Shown: one piece after another, positions 1-6,597 of the stretch | Position numbering within the stretch: the first letter of the stretch is position 1 | Layout: each line of letters starts with the position of its first letter | DNA from: Syntrophaceae bacterium CG2_30_49_12 | GTDB lineage: Bacteria > Desulfobacterota > Syntrophia > Syntrophales > CG2-30-49-12 | DNA length: 10,476 nucleotides | Assembly (NCBI GenBank): GCA_001873675.1 | Contig: MNZP01000148.1 | Location: 1-10,476 of the forward strand | Direction of reading: 5' to 3' | Notes under the pieces: model-generated | Database searches by the model: none | What the model was told of the DNA's origin: nothing | What the model saw: the letters and a program-made list of their open reading frames with translations, nothing else | Made by a program: the position numbers and the translations under genes

Positions 1-129
1 CAGTCTGTCTATGTTTTCTACTACAGTTTCGTTAGTAGTGTTCGCACCGGAGCCGTTGGGCGCCCATGCGGCCTCGTAGGCATTTGTGGCGTTTATTAAA
101 GCATCGACGTACAAATTGTCTATAACCAT
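1..129 (-). CDS. Partial leftward gene, N-terminal 43 residues only
   Basis: Read on the minus strand, an ATG at 129-127 opens 43 codons with no stop before the window edge, so only the N-terminus is present. It begins MVIDNLYVDALINATNAYEA and continues with a Gly/Asn/Thr-rich stretch. A good ribosome binding site (GGAG, six bases before the ATG, in TTGGAGAACCGCATG) supports the start. The segment is too short to assign a family; the polar and small-residue composition would suit a structural or a small phage protein. It diverges from the rightward operon, so it belongs to a different transcript. The protein is unrecognised. Confidence 0.7.
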   Translation of the reverse strand, partial: MVIDNLYVDALINATNAYEAAWAPNGSGANTTNETVVENIDRL

Positions 130-271
130 GCGGTTCTCCAACTAAAAGGATTTGGGTGTATTGGCTGAAAATCCACAACACTATTATTTTTATAACATAA
201 ATAGCGTGTTTTTTCAGTAAGTGCCATTAATCAGCTCGCAGCGGACGCCTATACTTTTACAGGAGCCGGCC
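130..271. promoter_or_regulatory. Divergent spacer, probable promoter region for both directions
   Basis: This spacer separates the start codons of the leftward partial gene and the rightward operon. Its middle (about 181-203) is very AT-rich and contains TATTAT (182-187), TATAAC (191-196) and CATAAATA (196-203). CATAAATA is one base from the T4-type late motif TATAAATA. A TTGGCT at 161-166 could be a -35 element, but its distance to either -10-like hexamer (15 or 24 bases) is poor. The position makes a promoter likely; I cannot fix the exact element or its sigma specificity. The spacer ends with the AGGAG (261-265) that serves the gene at 272. Confidence 0.4.
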
Positions 272-508
272 ATGGAAATTAAAAAAATAAGCGATGATTC
301 AGCAGATATCATACGCGACATAAGGGGGCAGATATCCGCAGTTATAGGCAACATGGATAGTTATATAAACTTTTTGTTCGAGTCAAATAACATAGATAAA
401 AACAAGTATGCCTTTAGCGAAGGCAAGATGGCGTTTGTGCCGATCAATGAGGTTGAAAGAACGTGCAGGTCGAAACGTGGCTTTTACTTTGCCGTAAAGG
501 GGAAGTGA
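272..508 (+). CDS. Small protein of unknown function (78 aa), first gene of the operon
   Basis: The frame is open from a GTG at 221, but I place the start at ATG 272. AGGAG at 261-265 sits six bases before it, while the GTG has no such site. The product is 78 residues, predicted helical in its first half (MEIKKISDDSADIIRDIRGQ and onward), with no signal peptide, membrane segment or recognisable motif. It ends in a basic tail (CRSKRGFYFAVKGK). Its TGA stop shares one base with the ATG of the next gene (TGATG at 506-510), so the two are translationally coupled. First position in a tail operon suggests a small structural or assembly role, but this is inference from context only. Confidence 0.75.
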   Translation: MEIKKISDDSADIIRDIRGQISAVIGNMDSYINFLFESNNIDKNKYAFSEGKMAFVPINEVERTCRSKRGFYFAVKGK

Positions 509-1245
509 TGGCGGATACGCCGAAAATAGATAACGTTAGAGCAAAAACGTCTCCACTGTTTGACCAGCAGGCATACCTGCTGTCGTGGCTTTATGGCCAG
601 AAAAGAACTGATAAGATAGGCCTGTTAATAGCAATGCGCAGGAATGGCGGAGAGCTAAATACAAATAAAAGCTTTGTGATACCGGTCCCGGTGCAGATAT
701 TAAACGTAAGCCAGGATATACGCGTTCAACTTCACCTGCTCAGGAGGGGTATGGGTATAGGTTATAATGGGATGAACCCCATACAAATCTCATTTGCGTG
801 CAGGCAGCCGATGTATCAGAACATGAATGCGTTATATTCGTTTTATGAAGCGCTGGAAGAGGTCTTTGGCGACGAGGGCCAGGGATATGTCAATTATCTG
901 TTTGCGCTTAATCTGGACCATATAACAATGGCCGGCTATATAACAAATTACTCTATATCCGCAGACGATCCGAATGTCTTTAATTTAAATATAAACATGA
1001 TTATATCTTCATTTATGGTCAGGGGCGCTTCTTATACTCCGCAGCAAACGCAGAGTGATGGCGGCAAGGCAGGCGAGGTATCTGCAGGATCCAAGACAAC
1101 CGTAACCGCAACTGTTATAAACCACAAGATCAAGACGTACCTGTCCACGGAGACGGAGCAGGTTCACAGCGCCGACAACCCGGTAAACGTAAACAAGGCG
1201 GATGTTACAAGTGAGGTCCCGGTCCCGGTTGGGCGGCCAAATTGA
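508..1245 (+). CDS. Putative tail/baseplate adaptor protein (tail tube to hub), 245 aa
   Basis: The ATG at 508 was chosen over an upstream in-frame ATG at 463 because it shares a base with the preceding stop and follows AAGGGGAAG. Residues 55-175 show the pattern I associate with tail-tube/baseplate adaptor proteins that precede a hub gene. There is a 'FVIPVPVQIL' strand (56-65), an 'NPIQISFACRQP' strand around 90-101, a helix (104-122), then 'YLFALNLDH' (130-138) and 'DPNVFNLNINMIIS' (154-167). Residues 176-245 are polar, rich in Gln, Thr, Lys and Val, and probably flexible; no LysM repeat is visible there. Gene order supports a baseplate role. The family call is based on pattern and position, not on a diagnostic motif. 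A generic virion protein is the alternative. Confidence 0.75.
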   Translation: MADTPKIDNVRAKTSPLFDQQAYLLSWLYGQKRTDKIGLLIAMRRNGGELNTNKSFVIPVPVQILNVSQDIRVQLHLLRRGMGIGYNGMNPIQISFACRQPMYQNMNALYSFYEALEEVFGDEGQGYVNYLFALNLDHITMAGYITNYSISADDPNVFNLNINMIISSFMVRGASYTPQQTQSDGGKAGEVSAGSKTTVTATVINHKIKTYLSTETEQVHSADNPVNVNKADVTSEVPVPVGRPN

Positions 1246-2795
1246 CAACTACCAATACGGCATCGTATAACCAGGACGTTATAGCTCCGGTATCAAGTGA
1301 CTGGAGCGTGGCTGTTAATGGGGTAAAGTTTCCTGCTGTGTCTGGAAATTTATCGTTTGTGACAGGGCAGCCGTCAACTTTTGTTTTTTCTCTTCCATAC
1401 CACCCCACCGTACAGTCCCTCCCGTACGGAAGTTTTGTAGAGTTAAGCGTAATGTATGACGGTGTGTGGTATGAGTATTGGGAAGGTATGATAGCAAGGG
1501 TTACGTATAACTCTGTTCTTGAAGGAGACATGGCTACCGTAAGTGCCGTTGACTATTGGGGTTATATGGCGCAGACAAGCCTGGTTCCGCCAGAGTTCGG
1601 GTCGCAGTTCATTTTTAATATTCCTCCCAATCCGGATGGGCTACAGGATCTCTGGTATACAATATGTGATCAAATTCAGGAATCTGCGGAGCAATACTCG
1701 GTGCCATCTGTGTATCGCGAATTGTATGAATGGGTCAGGAATGGCGTAATATTCACACAGGGCGCCTCAGATCTGTTTAGTTCAATGGTGGCGGTAAAAG
1801 ACCCAAGTGGAGCATTAAGTCAAACCGAGACTATTTCCGTGCTTATGGGTGGCGCACTAGAGTCCAGATTGTCCAAGATTCACAACCATTGGGAAGCCCT
1901 GAGCGCTCTTGCGTCGGTGTTTGGGTTTGAGCTTGTCCCGCACCAACTTGTATCATACGGGAAGAACTGGGCAACACGATCGGCGTCATTATCTGTGCTG
2001 GCTCCTGGGTACTATGAGACCGACGCCAAGCATGGGGCTGCTACTGGCACAAACAACAATGTATTTATGGTCAACAGGGCCCTTGTGCACAAAGAATTTC
2101 TTCCCAAGACAAGATATATGTCTTTTGTGAACGTTAACAATCAAGCCGTATTTAACCAGATAGTGGGTCCATCGACCATTACAGGTCACTATTTTGGGTC
2201 TAACAAGTGGATGATAACCGGCAAAAACGAGATACTGGGGCCACACGGCAAGCTTGAAGAAAAGATAGGCATCCGCCCTATGAAAATACAGAACAGGTCG
2301 ATGCTTGCCGGCCAAAAGGCGCTGGAAACTTTTGTGTCAAACAACGATATTTCACTCGTAAACACAAAACATCCAGAGATAATACCATATATAAGGTCAA
2401 TGGATATAATGTTTTATATGGAAATGTCGCAAAACAATATATTTTCATTTAAATATCTGTTCAGTCCGTATTCAGTTCCCGGGTATTCGGCAAGTGTCTG
2501 TAGCAGGATATCGCCTGTACGCGGTTATTTTGAGCCGGACGGGATTGGGATATTATCTTCGGTCACACATACTTTTGGGCCGGAGTTTGACACAACGGTT
2601 ACAATTTCAAACTATTCCATAAATGACGACATGACGCTTGCCGGCGAACTGGTTGTATCAGACCTGGCGGCTGTGCCGGAACATTTAGAGCTTGCGTCTG
2701 TCCCAAACGGGTTTGTGTCACACGTCGTGTCTGGAGAAGACTCTGCTGTTACAAACGATATTCAGAAAAACATAAAAGAAATGTACCACTTGTGA
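1242..2795 (+). CDS. Putative baseplate hub protein, 517 aa
   Basis: Translation probably starts at TTG 1242, overlapping the previous stop (TTGA), with only a weak GGGCGG upstream; the next in-frame ATG (residue 71) would remove the first conserved-looking domain. Residues 20-110 look like the first beta-barrel of tail hub proteins of the gp27/gpD/VgrG type: alternating strands 'WSVAVNGVKF', 'LSFVTG', 'STFVFSLPY', 'GSFVELSVMYDGVWYEYWEG' and 'ATVSAVDYWGY'. A mixed region follows (110-290), then a second beta-rich part (about 370-480, including 'GIGILSSVTHTFGPEFDTTV') before a short polar tail. A hub trimer would sit below the tail tube and carry the central spike. I see no lysozyme or peptidase domain. 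The fold assignment is inferred from strand pattern and gene order. Confidence 0.8.
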   Translation: MTTTNTASYNQDVIAPVSSDWSVAVNGVKFPAVSGNLSFVTGQPSTFVFSLPYHPTVQSLPYGSFVELSVMYDGVWYEYWEGMIARVTYNSVLEGDMATVSAVDYWGYMAQTSLVPPEFGSQFIFNIPPNPDGLQDLWYTICDQIQESAEQYSVPSVYRELYEWVRNGVIFTQGASDLFSSMVAVKDPSGALSQTETISVLMGGALESRLSKIHNHWEALSALASVFGFELVPHQLVSYGKNWATRSASLSVLAPGYYETDAKHGAATGTNNNVFMVNRALVHKEFLPKTRYMSFVNVNNQAVFNQIVGPSTITGHYFGSNKWMITGKNEILGPHGKLEEKIGIRPMKIQNRSMLAGQKALETFVSNNDISLVNTKHPEIIPYIRSMDIMFYMEMSQNNIFSFKYLFSPYSVPGYSASVCSRISPVRGYFEPDGIGILSSVTHTFGPEFDTTVTISNYSINDDMTLAGELVVSDLAAVPEHLELASVPNGFVSHVVSGEDSAVTNDIQKNIKEMYHL

Positions 2796-2802
2796 GGTTG
2801 CC

Positions 2803-3492
2803 ATGACAATATATAGCGAAGAAGAGGCAAGAGGATCAATTATTAAATACAAAAAGAGCGGGAAAATTGATGACCTTACCCCGGCTATAACATATCTATC
2901 TCCGCTTATTAAACAAAGAGCTGCGCAATTTAGGAATGTTGAAATACCTCAATATGTTTTAATATCAAAGGGTCAGGAATATATAGTCGACAACATACAT
3001 AAGTACGACCCCGAGAGGGCATCTCTTAATACGTTTGCCTACAACAACTTAAAGCAATTGAGAAGATATGTTATCGCCAGGCAGAACACTGCAAGGATTC
3101 CAGAACATAAAGCCATGTATATTGGTCAGTTCCACTCGGCGCAGCGGCGCCTGAAGGAGCAGCTGGAGCGCGACCCGGCCCCGTCTGAGCTTGCCGATGA
3201 GCTTGGGTGGTCCACCGGCAGGGTTGACAAGCTCATGAGGGCGCAGCGCGGGAGCCGCATATCTGATGAGGAAACACAGAAATTTCTTCCGCAGTTTAAT
3301 CCGATAGAAGACAAAGTACATATTATATATTACTCTCTATCCCCGGAAGAGCAGGTAGTGTTTGATTACCTCACAGGAGCGCACGGGCGGCCAAAACTTA
3401 AACTTAAACAAATAGCTAAAAAAATGAACAGAACATATTCGAGCACATATAAAATCAAGCAAAGTTTAATGGAAAAGTTGAAGAAGACCTGA
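2803..3492 (+). CDS. Sigma70-family RNA polymerase sigma factor (phage-encoded), 229 aa
   Basis: Start is ATG 2803; its GAGG (2794-2797) overlaps the preceding stop. The sigma regions appear in order. Region 2 (about 24-105) includes 'YDPERASLNTFAYNNLKQLR' (68-87), matching the YDP-x-R-x-x-x-x-T/F-A core of regions 2.2-2.4, and an 'RIPEH' (98-102) like the 'iP.h' that closes region 2. Region 3 (about 111-150) has 'LERDPAPSELADELGWSTGR', the R-x-P-x-x-x-E-L-A-x-x-L-G-W helix-turn-helix. Region 4 (about 179-229) has 'LSPEEQVVFDYL' and 'KQIAKKMNRTYSSTYKIKQS', a -35-binding helix-turn-helix. Region 1.1 is absent, as in small alternative sigmas. It would recruit host core RNA polymerase to phage promoters, plausibly late ones. 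The segment encoding region 3 has aberrant base composition (separate entry). Its stop overlaps the next start (TGATG). Confidence 0.9.
   Translation: MTIYSEEEARGSIIKYKKSGKIDDLTPAITYLSPLIKQRAAQFRNVEIPQYVLISKGQEYIVDNIHKYDPERASLNTFAYNNLKQLRRYVIARQNTARIPEHKAMYIGQFHSAQRRLKEQLERDPAPSELADELGWSTGRVDKLMRAQRGSRISDEETQKFLPQFNPIEDKVHIIYYSLSPEEQVVFDYLTGAHGRPKLKLKQIAKKMNRTYSSTYKIKQSLMEKLKKT
3131..3260 (+). other. GC-rich block coinciding with sigma region 3
   Basis: By direct count, 91 of 130 bases here are G or C (70 percent). The adjacent coding sequence has 51 of 120 (3001-3120) and 38 of 100 (3261-3360). The block encodes residues 110-153, which is almost exactly the region 3 helix-turn-helix. Arginine codons also switch: 5 of 7 are CGN here, but only 1 of 10 in the rest of the gene. 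No stop or frameshift is introduced. This looks like a domain acquired from a higher-GC sigma gene, although selection on the protein cannot be excluded. Confidence 0.7.
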
Positions 3493-4943
3493 TGTCAAAT
3501 ACGCTGAACACCGCTTCGCTTCCGTCGGCGTCACAGCAGAAAAAGCTCATTGAAGAGCTTAACCAGTGCCTGAGATTGTGCTCATTTGACGCAGACAACG
3601 GCAAGGCCGTTGTTGCGAAATCGCTTGATACATCCGGCAGGGCAGTGGACGTTATAATGTCTCCTGCCGGGAACAAGTCGTCTACGATGTCAGTGTCTGG
3701 ATCTGATTCGGCTGTCCTTTCGTCGCTAATGCTGATCATCCCTGGCATTCTGGACGACGTTGTTGAGGCCGCAATGTCTGAGGCAAAATCATCCATCGAG
3801 GCGTTGTCGGATGAGGTATCCAGTCTGTCAGATGACATGGAAGAAGCCAAGGCGGACATCGCCAATCTAGGTGATGAAGACAGGGAACAGTTGTGTTCTT
3901 CTGAGTTTAAGCCGTTAATAGACGCGGTCCACAAGGCAGAACTTATGCTGGTCAGGGCCGAATCCGATATAAGGTCTGGCGAATATAACAGTTCGATTAT
4001 AGACATGGCCGTGCAATACCTGAGGGCGGCGGAGGACGCGCTTAAGCTCTCGGCTCCGTCAACCCTGATACTTGTCAGCAATAAGCTTCAGAGCCTCAGG
4101 GACAATGGGTATATAGTGTTTAATAAACTGTACAGCGCTTCGGATAAACTGGCCGCAATCGCGTCGCAAAACCTGTTTAATGTTGCCGCGTCTATTTTAG
4201 ACGCTACGCCTATAGTAACACAGACTTTGATATCTTCAAGAAAGGACCTGGCGTCCGCTTATGAGTATATAAAAACACAGCTGCTAACGGCATCGTCTGG
4301 CGCCATTCCCGGCAAAAAGATTGTTGCCCTTGGCAGAATACGCGACATAAGAGAAGCCATAGAATATGTCGTAAACCAGTACAGGGACTACATAAACCCC
4401 GTGTCCGGCACTTTCTTAAAAAGGACACGCAACGGCGCATTGTTGTCTACAATATTGGTAAAGACGGCTCAGACATTTGATGTTGTCCCTGAAGACGTAA
4501 ACATAATAGTTAATAAAGCAATAGCCAGGCTTCATAAGTCGATGTGGTCCGCGCAGGCCCGGGCAGATGAGGCTTTTGACGTTGCGATGGACGCTCTGTC
4601 AGACGTCACGCGTAAATGCAACAAGGCGATAGGGTATATAAACCAATACGGCCCGGAAGTCACCAGGTCGGCCGAGCTGCTGGGAAACCTGCTTAAAGGA
4701 GACTTCGATTCCGTCGGCGACCTTGCGCTTAACATATTGTCTATAACTGGTGGGTCCGGCAAATCTGCAAGAATAAACGTAACCGACGATATTCGGTTTA
4801 GCGTCGGGGCGGGAGAGTTTGCAAATTTTGTCAAGAGGCTTCTCGGCTCGTCCGGCAACGACATAAGCGATTATTTACAGAAAACATCTGAATCTTCGCT
4901 GAGAAATGCCGTTACGTCCGTGTCGAGAATGCCGTCGAGGTGA
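3492..4943 (+). CDS. Large helical virion-associated protein of unknown function, 483 aa
   Basis: The ATG at 3492 overlaps the sigma factor stop by one base; the ribosome site is weak (GAAGAAGA), so coupling probably drives translation. The protein is almost entirely helical, rich in Ala, Ser, Leu, Asp and Glu. There is a likely coiled coil around residues 91-127 (AAMSEAKSSIEALSDEVSSL and onward) and further amphipathic helices around 150-260 and 330-400. A hydrophobic stretch at 74-90 ('AVLSSLMLIIPGILDDV') may be a buried or membrane-interacting helix. The C-terminus is Ser-rich and ends in 'RMPSR'. I recognise no domain. Its place between the hub-like and wedge-like genes suggests a tail or baseplate component, possibly injected with the DNA. 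A tape-measure role is unlikely, since such proteins are usually longer and encoded upstream of the hub. Confidence 0.8.
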   Translation: MSNTLNTASLPSASQQKKLIEELNQCLRLCSFDADNGKAVVAKSLDTSGRAVDVIMSPAGNKSSTMSVSGSDSAVLSSLMLIIPGILDDVVEAAMSEAKSSIEALSDEVSSLSDDMEEAKADIANLGDEDREQLCSSEFKPLIDAVHKAELMLVRAESDIRSGEYNSSIIDMAVQYLRAAEDALKLSAPSTLILVSNKLQSLRDNGYIVFNKLYSASDKLAAIASQNLFNVAASILDATPIVTQTLISSRKDLASAYEYIKTQLLTASSGAIPGKKIVALGRIRDIREAIEYVVNQYRDYINPVSGTFLKRTRNGALLSTILVKTAQTFDVVPEDVNIIVNKAIARLHKSMWSAQARADEAFDVAMDALSDVTRKCNKAIGYINQYGPEVTRSAELLGNLLKGDFDSVGDLALNILSITGGSGKSARINVTDDIRFSVGAGEFANFVKRLLGSSGNDISDYLQKTSESSLRNAVTSVSRMPSR

Positions 4944-4965
4944 TACAATTTAATGGAGGATTACC

Positions 4966-5316
4966 GTGTCCAACGATCTTCAAATATTCAAAGGTAATAC
5001 GATACCGCTGACAGTTAAGGTATATTATAAAAACGACATAAATGTGTCTGATTTTACCAAAACCGTGAACCTGACCGGTTCAACGGTTGCGTTTGTTATT
5101 AAAGATGGTCTGTCCGGAACGCAGTATTTATCAAAGAGTATGACCGTACAGAGCCAGAGCGCCCACAGGGGATATCTGACTACCACGTTAACGTCCGGCG
5201 ACACCGATATAGCCGCCGGAACATACACATATGAAATTACAATCAACATGGGTGGAAGTCCGGAAGAGATTTATACCGTGGTACAGGACTCGATAGTGAT
5301 AAGGGAAAGAATATAA
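4966..5316 (+). CDS. Ig-like beta-sandwich baseplate protein, BppU N-terminal-like, 116 aa
   Basis: The GTG start at 4966 is fixed by a strong GGAGG (4955-4959) six bases upstream. The sequence follows the pattern of the N-terminal domain of phage upper baseplate proteins: 'FKGNTIPLTVKV' (8-19), a 'NLTGSTVAFVIKDG' segment (35-48), a polar loop with 'YLSKSMTV', 'GYLTTTLTSGDTDIAAGTYT' (69-88), then 'YEITI' and 'YTVVQDSIVIRERI' at the end. In that family the domain anchors receptor-binding proteins to the baseplate. Here it stands alone, about the size of one domain, so it may be an adaptor or a decoration protein. It lies only 22 bases after the helical gene and one base before the next gene, so it is in the same operon. 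Confidence 0.85.
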   Translation: MSNDLQIFKGNTIPLTVKVYYKNDINVSDFTKTVNLTGSTVAFVIKDGLSGTQYLSKSMTVQSQSAHRGYLTTTLTSGDTDIAAGTYTYEITINMGGSPEEIYTVVQDSIVIRERI

Positions 5317-5317
5317 C

Positions 5318-5761
5318 TTGGCCAACACATACGACATATCGCTATACACTCACGACGCAAGACTTATAGACCAGAGCGTTTCGCTGTCGCTCGATTTTCC
5401 TGCGTCCGGGCCCAAAAAGGTAAGCGGACTTGACAAACTGCTGCAAATGGTTATAAAGAACCTTATTGACAAACTTGGGTCAGCGCAGTACGATACAAGT
5501 ATGGGCACAGATTTTACCGATACAATATTCAGGACGTATGAAGAAGGCGAGGCCTACGCCGTTACTTCCACAGCCATGCAGTTGGTGCAGGAAAAAATGA
5601 AATCGGAGAACGAATACGTTGATAATGACGACGAAAAACTGGACAGGATAGTGCTGGAGGATATAAAAAAGTCAACTTCAGGGAACGGTTGGGAAATGTC
5701 CATACGCATGTATGCTGTTTCCGGCAATAGCGCGGAGTATTTGTATAAGTTTTCGCAATAA
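5318..5761 (+). CDS. gp25-like baseplate wedge candidate, 147 aa
   Basis: The start is most likely TTG 5318, one base after the previous stop, with AAGGGAAAGA upstream; an ATG start would fall inside the conserved part. Residues 37-72 ('GLDKLLQMVIKNLIDKLGS...YDTSMGTDFTDTIF') resemble the gp25-like signature, in which a hydrophobic helix precedes a 'G...yd..yGt.f...i' loop. An acidic helix (75-120) and a short final strand pair ('WEMSIRMYAVSGNSAEYLYKF') follow. Known gp25-like proteins form the wedge core and join the sheath to the baseplate; they are usually about 100-150 residues, which fits. The location two genes before a J-like gene also fits the common gp25-J pairing. The match is partial, so the family call is moderate. 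Confidence 0.85.
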   Translation: MANTYDISLYTHDARLIDQSVSLSLDFPASGPKKVSGLDKLLQMVIKNLIDKLGSAQYDTSMGTDFTDTIFRTYEEGEAYAVTSTAMQLVQEKMKSENEYVDNDDEKLDRIVLEDIKKSTSGNGWEMSIRMYAVSGNSAEYLYKFSQ

Positions 5762-5772
5762 GGGACTACCGT

Positions 5773-6105
5773 ATGTATATATGTGGCAATTTTGTTACTA
5801 TAGTAGACGCCAGGTCAGAACCCGGAGATGAAAAATCGAATGGTTTTTATATAAACGTTAACAAGAATTTTATTGAAAACCGCTTCGCTGATGGGAATTC
5901 CGAAGACTGGATTGCGGCTGTTATGTTCGACACAATTATGTGCCTTGATATGTCAGATGATTTTTATAAACAAAACGATTACGAAAAAGCATATATACTG
6001 GCCGTTCTCTGCAGCGTGCCGGGTCGTGGTCAGATTGTTCCGTGTTGGCCTACTCAGCACCACCGCACGATGCACACATATACTCGCTTTCTCGGCGGTA
6101 TCTAA
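5773..6105 (+). CDS. Small protein of unknown function, C-terminus possibly replaced
   Basis: ATG 5773 lies seven bases after AAGGGA, which overlaps the previous stop. Residues 1-80 look genuine: acidic, with 'GFYINVNKNFIENRF', 'EDWIAAVMFDTIMC' and 'DDFYKQNDYEKAYI', in line with neighbouring codon use. After about residue 82 (base 6018) the character changes to a Pro, Trp, His and Arg-rich tail ('VPGRGQIVPCWPTQHH') that overlaps, in the opposite direction, the end of the leftward gene at 6050-6331. The original 3' end may have been lost when the leftward cassette arrived, or the genes may simply converge with overlapping ends. I recognise no family. The N-terminus MYIC resembles the M-F/Y-I-Y starts of the leftward small genes. 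Confidence 0.6.
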   Translation: MYICGNFVTIVDARSEPGDEKSNGFYINVNKNFIENRFADGNSEDWIAAVMFDTIMCLDMSDDFYKQNDYEKAYILAVLCSVPGRGQIVPCWPTQHHRTMHTYTRFLGGI

Positions 6106-6331
6106 GGTTTACGCTAGAGTATTTGTATTGCGGCGGACTTAAGGCGACACACTTAACAAACATTGTGTGGCTGTTGTCGTAATCGCTTGGGTAATTTATC
6201 TCTACATGACAGCACTTATGTTTTCCTCCCGATATCAAGCATACGGAATTGGCCGTACAAACGCTTTTAGACTCTCTGTTCATTTCTATATTGTTTATTA
6301 TCGACGACCTCTCGGCATCGTATATATACAC
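6050..6331 (-). CDS. Cys-rich small protein, putative zinc binding, 93 aa
   Basis: The start is GTG 6331-6329, six bases after a perfect AAGGAG, itself just downstream of the stop of the preceding leftward frame. The product begins MYIYDAERSSIINNIEMNRE. It has seven cysteines (25, 31, 40, 41, 61, 86, 89) and ends in 'YMCASCGGAE', a C-x-x-C-G knuckle typical of zinc-binding C-termini. Histidines 38, 42 and 55 could add ligands. Codon use (ATA, AGG, AGA, TAC) resembles the phage genes. It is the last gene of the leftward cassette and converges with the gene at 5773-6105, overlapping by 56 bases. An overlapping ATG (6333) gives only an 11-codon frame. I recognise no family; zinc binding is inferred from the cysteines. 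Confidence 0.7.
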   Translation of the reverse strand: MYIYDAERSSIINNIEMNRESKSVCTANSVCLISGGKHKCCHVEINYPSDYDNSHTMFVKCVALSPPQYKYSSVNLRYRRESEYMCASCGGAE

Positions 6332-6345
6332 ATTTTTCTCCTTCG

Positions 6346-6597
6346 CTAATAGCATAACACATATTTTGTCAACGCTACACAAGACGAGCAGAGACAATTT
6401 TTACACACATAATAATATAATTTGTCCGCAACTTCGTCGTTATTCTTATTATGTGTAATTTTGATTATAGAGCATTCTTCACGTAATAATTTCCCGTATT
6501 TGTTTTTACGGAACATCGAAGTAACGTTGGCGCGTTTCGGGCCAGGATTATATATATACGCGGATAGGCAACGTGCGGATTCTTGATATACATGCAC
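6346..6597 (-). CDS. Cys-rich small frame with C-x2-C-x-C-x2-C cluster, 83 codons
   Basis: This frame opens with GTG 6597-6595 directly after an in-frame TGA, with GGAG about eleven bases upstream; an internal ATG (residue 28) has no ribosome site. Its distinctive part is C-terminal: 'YYYVCKNCLCSSCVAL' (61-76) holds cysteines 65, 68, 70 and 73, with further cysteines at 10, 42 and 82. A charged linker (44-58) precedes it. Its first half overlaps another leftward frame (6465-6662) by 133 bases. It may therefore not start independently but be the -1 frameshift extension of that frame (see the slippery site at 6489-6495). The stop lies just ahead of the AAGGAG of the next leftward gene. Function unknown; metal binding is inferred. 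Confidence 0.5.
   Translation of the reverse strand: MHVYQESARCLSAYIYNPGPKRANVTSMFRKNKYGKLLREECSIIKITHNKNNDEVADKLYYYVCKNCLCSSCVALTKYVLCY

Noticed and set aside
1205..1531. Minus-strand frame of 108 codons over the hub-like gene start
   Set aside because: Antisense to the junction of two well-placed rightward genes, low-quality composition, no independent ribosome site.
1989..2315. Minus-strand frame of 108 codons within the hub-like gene
   Set aside because: Shadow of the coding strand; no start signals or family pattern.
3455..4081. Long minus-strand frame of 208 codons antisense to the helical gene
   Set aside because: Ser/Ala/Asp-rich product typical of an antisense shadow of an Ala/Ser/Asp-rich helical gene; no ribosome site, and the plus-strand gene fits the operon with overlapping codons.
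4941..4949. TGATACAAT resembling an extended -10 before the Ig-like gene
   Set aside because: The implied transcription start would fall on the GGAGG itself, leaving no usable leader, and there is no -35.
5873..6142. Alternative plus frame overlapping the end of the gene at 5773
   Set aside because: Examined as a frameshifted continuation of that gene; the product is Ala/Arg/Leu-rich without domain features and no slippery site was evident.
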